Assembly (NCBI RefSeq): GCF_029867415.1
Contig: NC_081183.1
Location: 34,678,655-34,742,654, forward strand
Direction of reading: 5' to 3'
Origin: Vicia villosa
Taxonomy: Eukaryota; Streptophyta; Magnoliopsida; Fabales; Fabaceae
Length of the DNA stretch: 64,000 bases
Shown: positions 45,908 through 58,307 of the stretch, one piece after another
Layout: each line of letters starts with the position of its first letter
Position numbering within the stretch: position 1 is the first letter of the stretch
Program-made: the position numbers and the translations under genes
The notes under the pieces: generated by a model
What the model was told of the DNA's origin: nothing
Database searches by the model: none
What the model saw: only the letters and a program-made list of their open reading frames with translations

Positions 45908-46531
45908 TGATCGTACCTGATCAGAAGAATCGTCGCTGGCTGCTTGGAACTGGGTCTTCGAGGAGTGAGGAGGGGGTGTACCTGCAAGGTACTCCGATGC
46001 CAATGTGAGAAGACGAGCAAAGGAGTGCAAGTACAAGCTAAAGGTTAGAAAGAAGTGAATACCTGACCCTCTAGTAAAAGAGGGTATTTATAGCCCCCAA
46101 CGCTGGGCCATGATCTCGCTATTAGGTTGGACTTCCAAGCCCAACTAGGAGACTGCCAGGTTTCCTGAGCAGAAATATCGAAGGTGCGTGAGTGCCCTCT
46201 GTCCTGGTTAACCGCTCCGAAGTTTAAGGGAGACGCGGTCTTTTAGGGACCACGTGGGCTCCGTATTATTCGGAGGGTTGGATGTGAAAAGAGCCCCACG
46301 AGGAGTGGGGTCCTCGGTGGAGAACCTGCTCGTGTAGAGCAGGGTCCTCGGCAGGGAGGAGCTTCGCGGGGAGCATCTCTGCCGGGCGTCAAATGGCTTA
46401 CGAGGAGGGTTATGCCGAGCATAATAGAGACGGGCATCCTAGACCCAAATGTGGGTCGCAGGGGGATTTGGGCCTCTGAGGTTCAGTGGGCCGAAATCAT
46501 GTTGGGCCTAGTCTTGGCCCAATCCAGAACA
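45908..46531 (-). mobile_element. GC-rich solo LTR (624 bp)
   Basis: Starts TGATCGTACCTGATCAG and ends GGCCCAATCCAGAACA, with the perfect 5-bp duplication CTTTT (45903-45907 and 46532-46536). Its much higher GC content makes it stand out from both flanks. The stretch AGAGGGTATTTATAGCCCCC near 46080 (TATTTATA at 46085-46092) could be a TATA region. No coding region. Orientation is a guess from the GGCCCAA-rich end. Confidence 0.85.
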
Positions 46532-47158
46532 CTTTTAATTTTGTGTATTTTTCTGTTTTTGAGTATTTATGTTTATTTGATGTATTTGTTTTAGTGTTTG
46601 CAATAATGGCAACTTCGTTAGTATTTTAGGAGGTTGTTGATATAAACAATACAATGTTATGTTTTACTTGTGAGCTGTGGTATGCAATATCAGTTGTTGG
46701 AAGCTCAAAGTTGCAGCAAAACTGCAAACCCAATCAGCTATTTATTGCAAACCCAAATAGCTGACATACACTCTACATTCTCTAATTTTATGAAACTTTT
46801 TTTTACTTTTTGAGTATTTGTATTTACTTTGTATACTAATTGATAGTTTTCACAGTAGTGACTATCTTGCTATCCACTATACTATTATAGTATTTTAGAG
46901 GATTCGTGCTACACGATTTTATCAGAAATTATTCATATAAGGGGTACGTGTGCAAAAATTTTACCAAGCAACATAAAGCTTTCTTAATGTATAAATAGGT
47001 ATGCTGTCAAAATTTGTACCAAGTAAGATCACATCATTCTTCTATAAATAGCACATGCATGTTAGACTATCACTCACACAAATATTTAACAAAGCTTAAG
47101 TGATAGCAAAGTGAAGTACTTAATGAGGTAAAGAAATTACTCAACTTCCTTTCATTCT
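46532..47158. other. Flank shared with the intact F-box gene, then unassigned
   Basis: 46805-46920 matches 22130-22262. The rest shows no gene. A stretch at about 46975-47110 with CTATAAATAGCACATGCATG looks like a TATA region, but no ORF follows it. Confidence 0.5.
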
Positions 47159-47166
47159 TGTATGTA

Positions 47167-47810
47167 GAGCTGTCGTAAGGCTCGGGCCTTAAAATTACAG
47201 CTCATATTTTTCAGGGTCTTTTTAGCCCAGACCTGAAAAGTCTGCTACCCATTAGAGATAAGCCATATGGGCCGTGGATAATCCATTAAGCCCGCATAAT
47301 TAAAAATTTTAAAAAATATTGATATTTATATTATCTTACTCTAAAATAGCACATTGAGTTTTCTCACCTCACTAAATTGTATCTCTATTCAATTTAATCT
47401 TTCTCTTTTAAATATTATATATTAATATAATTAACATTCTTTCATCGTATTATATATTATTTTTTTCTCTTATAATAAATATTCAAGTATTATTTTATAC
47501 AATTTATGCATATATTATATTTAGAAATACATTATAGTATTTAAAAGAGATAATATAATACTTAAAAATATATTATGTTATAACATAATTTTTAATTTTA
47601 TTTATAATAAATATTATGACGTTTTTATTTTAATTATTTTTAATAAAAAAAGTCCATTTAGGGTCGGGTAGCCCGAATCCCATCTAAGGCCGGGCTCGGG
47701 TAATAAATTTCGAACCCATATTTTACAGGGCATTTTTGATCCAGTCCTAAAAAACCTAAGGCCCATCAGGACCGACTCGTTTAGGGTCGGGTAGTCCATT
47801 TTGAGAGATC
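47167..47810. mobile_element. hAT-like non-autonomous element (tentative)
   Basis: Left end GAGCTGTCGTAAGGCTCGGGCC and right end GGGTAGTCCATTTTGAGAGATC are roughly inverted, with GGGCC/GGCCC-rich subterminal text as in plant hAT MITEs. Flanks TGTATGTA and TATATGTA differ by one base and by a 1-bp offset, so the TSD is only approximate. The centre is very AT-rich. Confidence 0.5.
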
Positions 47811-47819
47811 TTATATGTA

Positions 47820-49343
47820 TAGAAAAATATGAGTAGAACACTATAGTGATATATACACTTATGAGTATGTAGACTATGAGACTATTTATCTTTTGAGGAA
47901 TATATTTTTTTCGGAAAAAAAAATGTTAGAACTAAAAGATTAATAAAATTTATATAAATTTTGTATAGTTAGAGTATCATTACAAAAGTTTTTCAATATT
48001 AATTAGTTATTGAATGGTATATAATGTGCTATTTTTTCTAATATCATTTAATTAGTTATCTTAGTTTTCAAGAATATTTCTTTCTAGTCACTCTAATTTA
48101 TACTTTTTAGAATAAAATAGGTTGTTGAATATATGTACTTAGTTATATTAAATATAAACAATATACTTATAATACTTTTATAGATATGATATTTACCTTA
48201 GAATATTAAAATTTATATTTAATTATTTATTCAAAAATATGAATAGTGTGCAACTAGTATGTATATAAAAATGATTTTAAATAATTAACTCATTTACTTT
48301 AAAAAAAATTAATAAAATTTATTTTTACACTTTAATTTAATACATGTTAGAATTTTAATTATAATGATGATTAGCTGAAATGTAGCTATGTTGTTGAGTA
48401 ATTAGGTGTCGTAGAAATTGGGGAAGTGATTATTCAAGTAGATTGAAAAGCTCAAAGGTAAGGGGATTTACTAATAATAAGTTTCGATGAGCACAAGAAC
48501 TGTGGTAATTGTATATATATTATTAGTTATAACTAGAAATTCATGACATTGACAATTTGAGATTTTATATCAATATGTGTTTTGAAGTGGTTTATTAAAG
48601 GTGTTGGTGATGTGGTTACTAGTTATGGTGAAAAAAGTGAAGCAATATATAAAGAATTTACTAACCACTTATTTAAGAGCAAAACAGGTCGTTTCTTATA
48701 ATACGATGAAGTATATAAGACTGAGGATAGGTTCGGTTGGGTCGACTACAGACCTTTTGGGGGTCACATGTGTTTTAAACTCCTACCATTGGTCAATAAT
48801 AGCCACTCTGATCGGAGGAAATCATAAAACCCGACACAGTGATACCTGAATGTACAGGACTATCTAAAATAAGGTGTAGCGCTCAAGCCAGAATGGTTGG
48901 GGTAGAAGGTGAATATCTACTCATTACAAAATAATCATGATATGACAGTTGAAACGGCCTTACGCTCATGTTGAAATAGATGTCTCCATGGAGTAGGATT
49001 TAATAAGAAAATTAACAACTAACACATTGATCGTCATAAAAATATGAATTTTATTTTATCATGACTAACAATTGTCTTGTGATTATTGACAGGATATTCC
49101 ATATTCTTGATTGTTAAATGCTTTTGTGATTAAATGATTCTACGTGACTATTTTATTTTTTCTTGTTTTTTTTATGTAAAATTGAATCATTTAAAATACG
49201 ACGTTCTGTTTAGCAAAATATTGCATATAATTGTATAATATCATGTGTAACCTTGTGACATCATCACGATGTAAACTTGTGTACGAGTATTTCATCCCTT
49301 ACATTACAGATGATGATGGGAGAACCACTGGATCATTCGGGAA
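47820..49343. other. Long AT-rich stretch, no gene supported
   Basis: Runs of A/T to about 48350, then mixed sequence. The 82-codon ORF at 48601-48849 has no recognised domain. No repeat boundaries found. Confidence 0.4.
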
Positions 49344-50504
49344 TGTAACGGCCCTATTTTATTCGCTATTATTTTAGTAATTATATCATTTGATGTTGTT
49401 AATAATTATTTATTTAATTAGTTATTATGTGATATAATAATTATTTAAGTATTTAATTATGTGTGTGTTTGTGTTATTTGGCTTAATTAAGTAATTAGAG
49501 AGATTTTAATGATTTGGGTCTAAGTGGTAGAATATAACATAATAGATGGATTATGGGTTAAGCCCATTAAGATAAGAGATAGTAAGAGTAGAGATTAGGG
49601 TTGGAGAATCATAACTCATTTTGGGGGAGAAAGAAGAAATGGATAAGAGAAAAACTCAAAGGGAAAAGCACTTGAGGGAGGAAGAAAAATTATAGAGGAA
49701 TCCTCAATTTTGGCAGCAAGTCTCAGCAGAAAACCACCTTGGCAAATCCGGCGTATCTCTCAATCCAACCGTTGGATCGTTCCGATATTTGGACACGGCA
49801 TTCCTGACTCGTAAAGGTAAGTTCTGACCGGAGCGATTTTCATTTTGATCGTTTTAAGTTCGTCTGATAAGCCGATTTCTGAACTGGTTTTTAGGTGTGT
49901 CTCCAAATGATGTTAGGAAGGATTTCTTTTGGAAAAAAGCTTAGAGCTATGGTGAAAGAGTCCAAATTTATCAAGGTAAGGTTGAGGTTCTTTCATGATA
50001 AAGGGTTGTATGATAGTATGTTATGGTGGGTAGATTCAATACTTGATATCCATGTTCTTCTATGTGCAATTTTGGTTATTTGATAGTTTGTTGGAATTTG
50101 ATGATATAAATGTGATAAGTTGTGTGAAATTGATAATCTATGTGCATTAGATTGTTGTGCTTGTTGTGGGTAAACCATTGATGGTAAAATAATGGGTTTA
50201 GTTGTGGAATTGAAAATGTTAGGGTTTATGTTAGATTCTCATGAAATTGACTCTATTCATGTTTTGAATGAATTGTCGATAACATGTAATTATGTTTGTG
50301 CGAGCTATGTGATGAATTTTTGATAACTGTGTGTGTTATGTATTGATGAATTGTGGATAACATGTAATTATGTTTGTTGTTAGTATGTTGAATTTGTTGT
50401 TGTTGTTGTTGTTGTAGACCCTATGGTCAAAGTTGATAGGTTGTATTGTGTGGATAAGCATGAAGTGAATATTGTTGTATAGTTGGAAATGATTATTGTA
50501 GTGG
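49344..50504 (+). mobile_element. 5' part of a TGTAAC-family LTR, cut by block 3
   Basis: Starts TGTAACGGCCCTATTTTATT and follows the family plan: AT-rich start, GGGTTAAGCCCATTAAGA, then a purine-rich GGGGGAGAAAGAAGAAATGG leader. It is interrupted at 50504 by the Ogre-like LTR, and its remainder is not in view. Confidence 0.6.
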
Positions 50505-52210
50505 TGAAATTCGGGACTAAAGCCATGGGAAAGACTTAGCTCATTTGTTTTAAACAGAGTCGACACCGCGCTTTATTGTTTCCAAAAGGAATGGGAGAAA
50601 GAGCGAATAAAACCCACAGAAGTTTTTAAAATCAAAACTAATAAACTTATCAGAGATTTAGGTAAGGGGGTTTGTTATACAAGGGGAAGGTTTTAAGCAC
50701 CCCTCATATTCATGGTAATTCATGGGAACCTATTTGAAAATGTTATTGTTTTTGTGTACATGTATTTTGAAAAGCATATGTGAACTTGTTTAAAAAGGGG
50801 GTGGGGATGGGAAAAGAAGTTTTTGAAAGTGAGCTCGAAAAGACATCGTATCTTAGGCCTACATACCCCTTTAACAATAGGGAATTCAGAGATTTTGCAG
50901 TACCTCTTAAAAGAAAAATAAAAGAGGGCCAAAGTGGCCAAAATCTTTTTGGGTGTTAAGCTTTAACAATACTCAACAAGTTTTTAAAAGGTTAAGCTTT
51001 AACAATACTTAACAAGTTTTTAATAAAAAGGGAGCAAGATTTAACAATACAGATTCAATGGACTAAGAGTAATTTCACCGGGAATAATTCTTCTCTTAGT
51101 ACCAAGGTTTTAAAACAAAAAGGGTGGTTGAGTTTTAACAATACAAAACCAAATAAAAGAGACCAAGCTTTAGAAGTACAAGGTCAATGGACTAAGAGTA
51201 GTTTCACCGGGAATAGATCTCCTCTTAGTACCAAGGTTTAAAAAACACAAGGATTTGGTTAAGCGTTAACAATACAAAACCATAAATCAAGTGAAAAGCT
51301 TTAACAATACTTTTAACACTAAAATAAAAGAGATTTGGAAAAGAGTTTGAGTACCTTGACAATTTTAGTCAATACCATTCTTATTCCTTTGGATTTTCAA
51401 CAAACAACTTAAGCAATCAATCAATGGATACCTCAAGTGTGTATGTGTGATGATATGTGTCACAAAAGGACAAACAAGTAAGTATAACAATCATCAATGA
51501 TAATGAGCAAGGATGTTTATACCTTTGGATGGATTCATATATGAATGAATGATGAATATGAAACTCATGCATATGGGTTAGATAAACAAATTACAAATGA
51601 TAATACAATGGATAATAAGTACAAAACACAATGATAAAAATCAACAAGTGTGTACAAAAGATAATAGTTAAGATAAATAAATAAGTACAACACACAAGGA
51701 TTGACATTAAAAAGTATATGTACAAAGTAAAAAGTTCATGGATAAGCAAAGATCAACATGTTTCTTTTTGGATTAGGGTTTTAAACCTAGGGTTTTGAAA
51801 TTAGGGTTTAAAATTAGGGTTTTGAGATTAACACCTAAACCTAATTAATTATTCAATGGTTAAATACCAAATTCAAAAAGAGAATTGGCCTAAGGGTATA
51901 TGGTATATTCAAAGACATGATATCTTAACCCTAAACATATATTCACAAAAATACACAAAGCTACTTTGAAGAAATATTCAAAAAGGATTGATTTTTTGGT
52001 TGATTTTAATACATAAAAGAGATGTTTTTCATTAATTTTTAAATGATGTAAAATAAATATTTTTTTGGATTTTTAATTTATGATAAGAAAATATATAACA
52101 TAAATAAGCTACACCAAAAAAATGAAGTAAAAAAGATTGATTTTACTATTTAAAAAAAAAATTAAAGTTTGAATAAAAATGAAATAAAACAAGTTGTCAA
52201 AAAAGGTTTT

Positions 52211-52283
52211 GGTGCTACTAGGGCTTGAACCCACGCCCTTCACCTCCCTTCTCAAAACAATAACCATTGGGCCAACGCATGCC
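52211..52283 (-). repeat. tRNA-like segment (i) in Ogre-like LTR block 3
   Basis: Minus strand: TTGGCCCAATGGTTATTG (A-box-like, as in Leu/Ser-type tRNAs) and about 25 bases later GCGTGGGTTCAAGCCC (B-box-like). Confidence 0.58.
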
Positions 52284-52360
52284 AAGTGATAATAGTATGA
52301 GCCCAATTCAAGATAACCTAAAACAAGTGAGTGAAAGTGAAAAAAAATAAAAAGGGAAAA

Positions 52361-52450
52361 GGTCTGGGGCGAGGGGGATTCGAACCCCAGACTAGATGGG
52401 CACGCCTACAAACACACACACAACCAACTCTGCTAGAACGATGTAGTCGT
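52361..52450 (-). repeat. tRNA-like segment (ii) in Ogre-like LTR block 3
   Basis: Minus strand: TCTGGGGTTCGAATCCCC includes a perfect Pol III B-box (GGTTCGANTCC). The A-box region is weaker (AGCAGAGTTGGTTGTG) and a GT run separates the boxes. Confidence 0.6.
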
Positions 52451-54627
52451 TAGTAAACGACTACCATTCAAAATAAAATAAACAAATTTCATAAATTTCA
52501 AAATTGCAATTCATCTTCTTCACTGAACCACGAAGAACAACAACAATGGCATAAACTCAAACTTCCTCAAAACTGAATCAATTTTGACAAAACAAAACAT
52601 CATTCTAATCAGCATCAAGACACGAATTCAAAAATATAATTCATTGAAATTTATTCATCCTAAAACATGTTAATTTATGGAAAAATGCATGAACCCTAAA
52701 AATTAATTTTTCAAATTAAATCCTTATAACAAACAATTAAGCATCAGAACCTTAGGGCTACCATTCAGCATGTAAAAACAAACATTTTGGTATCAAGAAA
52801 TGCATAAATGGAACTTCATTCAAGGAATTCAATGTTGAACTAAATACCTCTAAAAATGGGGTCGGGTATGGACTTAGAGCAAACCTGGGAATGTGTCAAT
52901 GATCTAGTTAGCTCAACTGAACCACCAGGAAGCTATTGCAATGCTCACTTTGGCCTGTAAACATCTAGATTTTATGCTGGAGACCTCAACCTACAATGAT
53001 GAACAAGTTAGAAATGGAGGTTCAGATTGGTGTGTTTCAGTTAGGTTCTAATGCATACAAAAGTGTCTATATGCTATTTGGAGAGTGTTTTCAAAGATCA
53101 ACAATGGAGTTTTTGAGCCAATTCTGGTTTGAGGGAGTTTCTCAGAAATTTTAGGGTGAATTCTTCTGTGTTTTGAATTGTAGTAATGGTCTATATTTAT
53201 AGAGAAACATTAGGTTTTGAATCTGATCACATGGAGACTTAAGGCTTGGTGACTTGTTTTTGAAGCAAAGTTATGAACATAGTTCCAAGGCATAGTACAA
53301 GCATTCTTAGAGTTGGTAATCACTTTAAACATGTTTCTTATGATCTTGTATATGGAGTGTGGTGAAGAAGAAACAAGGGAGTGGCTCTATGCATTGAAAA
53401 AGTGAAAAGCATTGCTTTTCTAAAATGGAAGTGGTGCCTTTGTGCCATTAATGGAATTCTAACTTTGACAATGCTTAAATCACTTGGTTCATAGCTCAAA
53501 ATATTTTGTAATCTTCTGAGTTTTGCCTCTTGAACAAGTTAGAGGGGTTGTACTTGGAAGATTCCTACAGATTTGAACAAAGTTGCAAGTTGGTTCTTCA
53601 TGTTCTTCATCATTCTTCAAGTGTTCATGGAGGCTTCTTTACAAAATCATATCTCATAGCTCAAGCCATGGATTTTCATGTTATTGATCTCTTTGGAAAG
53701 ATCTTGCTACATACTTCAAGTCCGTTGTTAAAATTTTCCTCAAACTCTTTTGGGATCATGGAGAAAAATGACCATAAAGTTAAGAAAAATCTAAGTGAAA
53801 ACACTTAATTTTTTTTTAAGTTTTTTGAACATAATCTTCAAAATTCCAAATATCTCAAAATAATCATTTTTGATGAAACCATGAGAGAGACAAAGTTGTT
53901 TATTTGATTAAGATCTACAACTTTCATGTTGGGAGATTTTTGAGTGTGTAGGCAAAATTTGAAGTTCCCAAAATTAAGTTAAAATCACTTAAAACCCTAA
54001 TTTTGACTTTTGTTGACTTTTTTATTCTTGATGAATTTTCTTGATTTATCTTGGTCAAATTTCTTCAATATTCATATGATGATGATTTGAATCCTCAAAA
54101 GTTCATGGTTGACCATTTTCCTCAAAAGTCAAAGGTTGACCCACACAGTTGAGTTTTCCAAATGAACTGCAGTTTTGTGGATTTTATATGAATCAAGCTC
54201 TCCTCTTCAAATGAATTATGTGGATGGATTAAAATGTTGATTCGGATTCCCTTGAATCATGATTTGATTCTTGGAGCCATGTCCTGATTAAAAGTCAACC
54301 CTCTAGTGGAATTAGGTCAAAACCCTAATTTGGGGCCTCAGGTGATCTTGAGAGTTGTTGATCTTGAATTGGGCTATCCTTGGACTTATATTGATGGGAG
54401 AACCATTTGAATATAGGATAATGTAGAACTTCCTTGTGGGCCTCAAAACCCTAACTTGCTCAGCCTCCTCTTGACCAGTCTCCTGTCTTAGGACACAAGC
54501 AATAAACAACAAATTTTGTGTTTTTTTTGGTTAACAAATGATATATGCATGATGATAATGATGATAATTATGATCCTAATATTTGGAATATGGTGGGATC
54601 TCAGTGGTCAAAAATTGGGGTACAACA

Positions 54628-54650
54628 GCTGCCCCTATTTAAGTTTATGA
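54628..54650 (-). other. Polypurine tract of the Ogre-like element
   Basis: Minus strand AAATAGGGGCAGC directly before the LTR start TGTTGTACC. This sets orientation and shows that internal sequence continues to higher coordinates. Confidence 0.65.
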
Positions 54651-55930
54651 TACCTGATGAGGGGAAGATGGAATCTTCGTCTCAGCACGGTAGGAGGGAC
54701 TTAAATACAAAATGATAGCACAATTTTGGACCCTGAGAGGCCTCATGCATGATATGAATGCAAATACATATATATTTTTTTATTTTATATGGAATAGACA
54801 ACAAATAGCATCCCTTCTTTTAGACTAGGAGAATGGAGACAAATCTACTAGGGATAAACAGCCCCTGACACTTGGGGAAGTGATCAATGCAACAAACTTT
54901 GGTAAATTCAGGATTCTTACAGAATGAACCAGGTGCAAATATTAGTCTTCTTGACACAAAGAAAAGGTTATGGATACACACACAACACAACACTAAGCTA
55001 TGGATTCTCACACAATAAGGTTTAAAAGGGGTTTTGGATTCTCTCAGAACAAAAGGGGTCAATTACGGATTCTCTCGCAAGGACAAGGACATGTTATGGG
55101 TTTGCACACAAAACAATACCCAGCTATGGATACTCACACAACAAGGTTTGAAAAGGGGCTATGGATTTTCACAAAACAGGGTTTAACCTTCTCCATAGCT
55201 GCTTTCACATGCTAGGGAAGGAATTCAATGGGCTTTCTTAATAACTGTCTCATATGCTGAGGAGACTCACCATTCACAAAGGAAAGAACCATCTTTAATA
55301 TGAACTGTCTCGAGGCTGGAGAGACTAACCATTCATAATAACTTTAACATGAACTATCTCGACGATGGAGAGACCAACCATTCATATAACTTCAACATGA
55401 ACTGTCTCGATCCTGAAGAGACCAACCATTCATAAGTTCCTTTAATTGCTCCGTAGAGAATGTCATCTTCTTTTAAGAAGGAAGTCGGGGACATACAAGG
55501 TGCTCAAAGAAAGAGACCATTGCTCGTCGTTATGTAGATAGCAAGTCTTCAGTTAAGCAAAATAAATGCACTCTTAGAATCCAGGATTTGTTGATCCAAA
55601 TGATCATATCTGTTGGAGACGAAATTCAATCCAAGGCGGAGTTGGAAAGAAACACCAAACAAGACACCCCCAAATGAGAAATAAGCTCAAAGTGGGGATT
55701 CATCCTATCTACAGATAGATGAATAAGCTAAAACAAGATCTTCCCATGAGGAACAAACTCATTGGGGAAACACAATGATATGGGTCTTTCCGCCTAAAGC
55801 TGACGCTTAAATTGAAGGAGTAAAGACACTGCTTAGGGAATAATAATTTTATCACATTAAAAAGATGTATGTATATGAATGTATGAATGTATTAATGAGT
55901 GTTATGTGTATGCTAACGAAACAGACATAT
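54651..55930 (-). mobile_element. Internal 3' untranslated part of the Ogre-like element
   Basis: Non-coding. About 55235-55440 repeats AACTGTCTCG...GGAGAGACCAACCATTCATA four times at 60-70 bp. About 54950-55200 repeats GGATTCTCACACAA-like phrases. The boundary with the SIRE-like part is unresolved. Confidence 0.5.
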
Positions 55931-57869
55931 AATATAGCGACCATGTTGGAGTATTGATTCTGACTTTGACTCCTTCTAATTACTTTTGACTTCTGAAGCA
56001 GCAGCTTGTTGAGAAGTGCACAGTAACTTCTTCTTATGATCATTCAGCAGCAAATAGTATTTCTGAGTTGCCTTGCTTGTAGACATTAATCCAGAATCTA
56101 TTTGAACATAATATCTGCACACTTAAGAAAACTATTAGCAACTAAATTGTTACATACAAAATATATGTGTTGTTATCGTCAAAACATAGAGACTTATTGC
56201 ATGAAAAAAATGTGTTCTTACAATTTTCCCCTTTTTGATGATGACCAAAACATGTATTTTGATAGAACAATTTTACAGGGTAATATCGTGAAAAATAAAG
56301 TTTCTGTTAAGAACGATACTCCCCCTGAGTATAAGATTCATGACTGTTTTTCATTATCAAAATCATTATCTCTTCTCCCCTTTTTTGGCATAATAAAAAA
56401 GGTTATGAGAATTTATCTTTCAAGAGATATTTGACGATTTCCTTCAAATTCAGATAACCTAATAACACACAAAGTTCATAGTTTTCAGCAACAGCTAACC
56501 TTGAACGTGTAATCTCCAAAATTTATTTTATGCTTGTTCAGAGTCGTTCTCTGATCCCAAGACTCACAAAATTAAAAGTTCATAGTTTTATGCTTATTAA
56601 GAGTGATATTTTGAGATATTCCTCAGATTATAAGCCTTTAGCATCTGGACTTGTTCATCAAAACTTAAGTCTTCAGATCTTTAGAGTTCGTTGTCTTCAG
56701 ACATCAGAGTCACATTACTTCAGAGTCTCTTGGTGTTGATCTGCTATTGTTCATCAGAACTTGTGTAGAATAAAAGCAAGAGTTAGGTTCTTCTAAGCTT
56801 GTCCACGCCATTTATGAGATTCAGAACCTGCTTCTCAGATAACACACTCCCTCTGAATTTCAGACTTAATAAAGATCAGATATCCAGATTATGAACCATC
56901 TTGGGTAACTCCCCCTGGTTCAAATAGATCAGATACTATCTTTAGGTCTTAATTCATGAGAAATCTCATTTTTATAGCCCGATTGATAGATTCATTTCAG
57001 AGCCTGATTTCCATTCTAGAAAGTCTAGTGCCTAAATGAAATCTTTTAGAGCCTGATATGTTAGAAATTTCAGAGCTTCTAAAGTATCAAGTTTTATCTT
57101 AACAAAGCTTCTGATCCTGAGTCTTCTTTCGATATTCACAGATAGTCTTCAAATTTTGATAAGCTCATTTATTCTGAAAAGAGTCTTTAGATGTTGATTT
57201 TGTCTTGACTGCTTTAAGGAGATGTAGTATTCTGAATATGTCATTCTGATGTCTTCTGATCCTTATCTGATTCTTCAGATTCTTCAGCTCCAGTGAATTT
57301 CTTCCATCTTGATCTGTCTAAGAATGCCTAGTGAACTTGTTTAGAGTTCCTCAGTTATCATCAAACATTCAAACATCAGTGGTAAATGCTCAGAACTCGT
57401 GTTGCTAAGATTTAGGAAAAATAGGATAATAAGCACCCTCTTTGAAGGTTCATATTTTCCAAGATAATGTCAGAGTTAGAATTCTGATTAACAGTACTTT
57501 CAGAATTTCTCTCAACACATTATTGTGATGATAATTCATCTTTCAGAGTCTTAGGTTATCTTCTTCAGAAGACTTTATCGCTTAAAAATATTTCTAATAT
57601 TTAGATATGTTACAGATAGAAACATTTTGTATTATATCTAAATATAACCGAAAATATTTAAATTATTTCTGACCAAGAATATTAAATTTTAACTTTTAAC
57701 TCATTCATTGAAGCGAACAAATTACATAGATTGGACAGACACGCGACAACATAAAGCCAGAAATTCCAGTACAATAAGACAGAGCAGATATAATGTACAA
57801 GGAAATAAATAAGAACCATGTCATCAAACTCTTGAGTGTTCCTGTTGAACTTCCTAGGTCTGAAGTTAT

Positions 57870-58307
57870 TCAGCACAAGTTGAAACCATATAGCAGCAAT
57901 GGGAAAAGAGTTTCACGATTGGTTGGCGTATATCCACGAGAGACATCATGGATGGAACAAAGTTTTTCAACCTGGGAGTATTTAAAACGAATGTCTTCAA
58001 CAGTAATGCCAGAAGGACGACAGCCAGTGACAACAACAATAGATGAGGGACTGATAGTGATCGTATTTCCAAAAGCAGTGGAGGAAATAGAGACACCATG
58101 TGAATTAACACTAGCATACTTTCAAAACTATTTGACCAAAATAGGATAGATTGGTCCATGCAGCATCTCCACATATCTTGACCAGCCTTGAACCCTTATA
58201 CTTTGTTTGAAGAGAAGATCATCAAGAGCTAGTCTAACAACATTAGGCCTAAGCTCACACAGAACTTCAAGTAGTTCTTCATCTCCAAGAAAGGTTTTCG
58301 AAGACAT
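57870..58307 (-). pseudogene. Decayed retroelement ORF of unknown function
   Basis: From ATG 58307 the minus strand reads MSSKTFLGDEELLEVLCELR, DDLLFKQSIRVQGWSRYVEM, then TAG and TGA stops. The same frame continues with VVVTGCRPSGITVEDIRFKY and YTPTNRETLFPLLLYGFNLC to a TGA at 57870. That is 146 codons with two internal stops. It lies about 870 bp after the PBS, where a leader or first ORF would be, but I do not recognise the protein. Confidence 0.45.

Larger units (their letters stand above)
50505..54627 (-). mobile_element. Ogre-like 3' LTR, block 3 (4.1 kb)
   Basis: On the minus strand it runs from TGTTGTACCCCAATTTTTG (54627) to CCCGAATTTCA (50505). The adjoining sequence beyond 54627 is a purine-rich tract on the minus strand, so this is the downstream LTR of a minus-strand element. 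Contents match blocks 1 and 2: CTTTAACAATAC phrases (50965-51310), two TTTCACCGGGAATA phrases, the tRNA-like pair, and a GTTGACTTTT stretch (54010-54150). No coding region. Confidence 0.75.

Noticed and set aside
46243..46594. ORFs on both strands in the GC-rich solo LTR
   Set aside because: GC-rich sequence with few stops by chance; region is bounded by TSDs and is an LTR.
48601..48849. 82-codon plus-strand ORF
   Set aside because: No domain, no conserved neighbour, AT-rich context.
57793..58149. 118-codon plus-strand ORF and 102-codon minus-strand ORF
   Set aside because: Shadows of the decayed minus-strand ORF 57870-58307, whose own frame reads more plausible protein.
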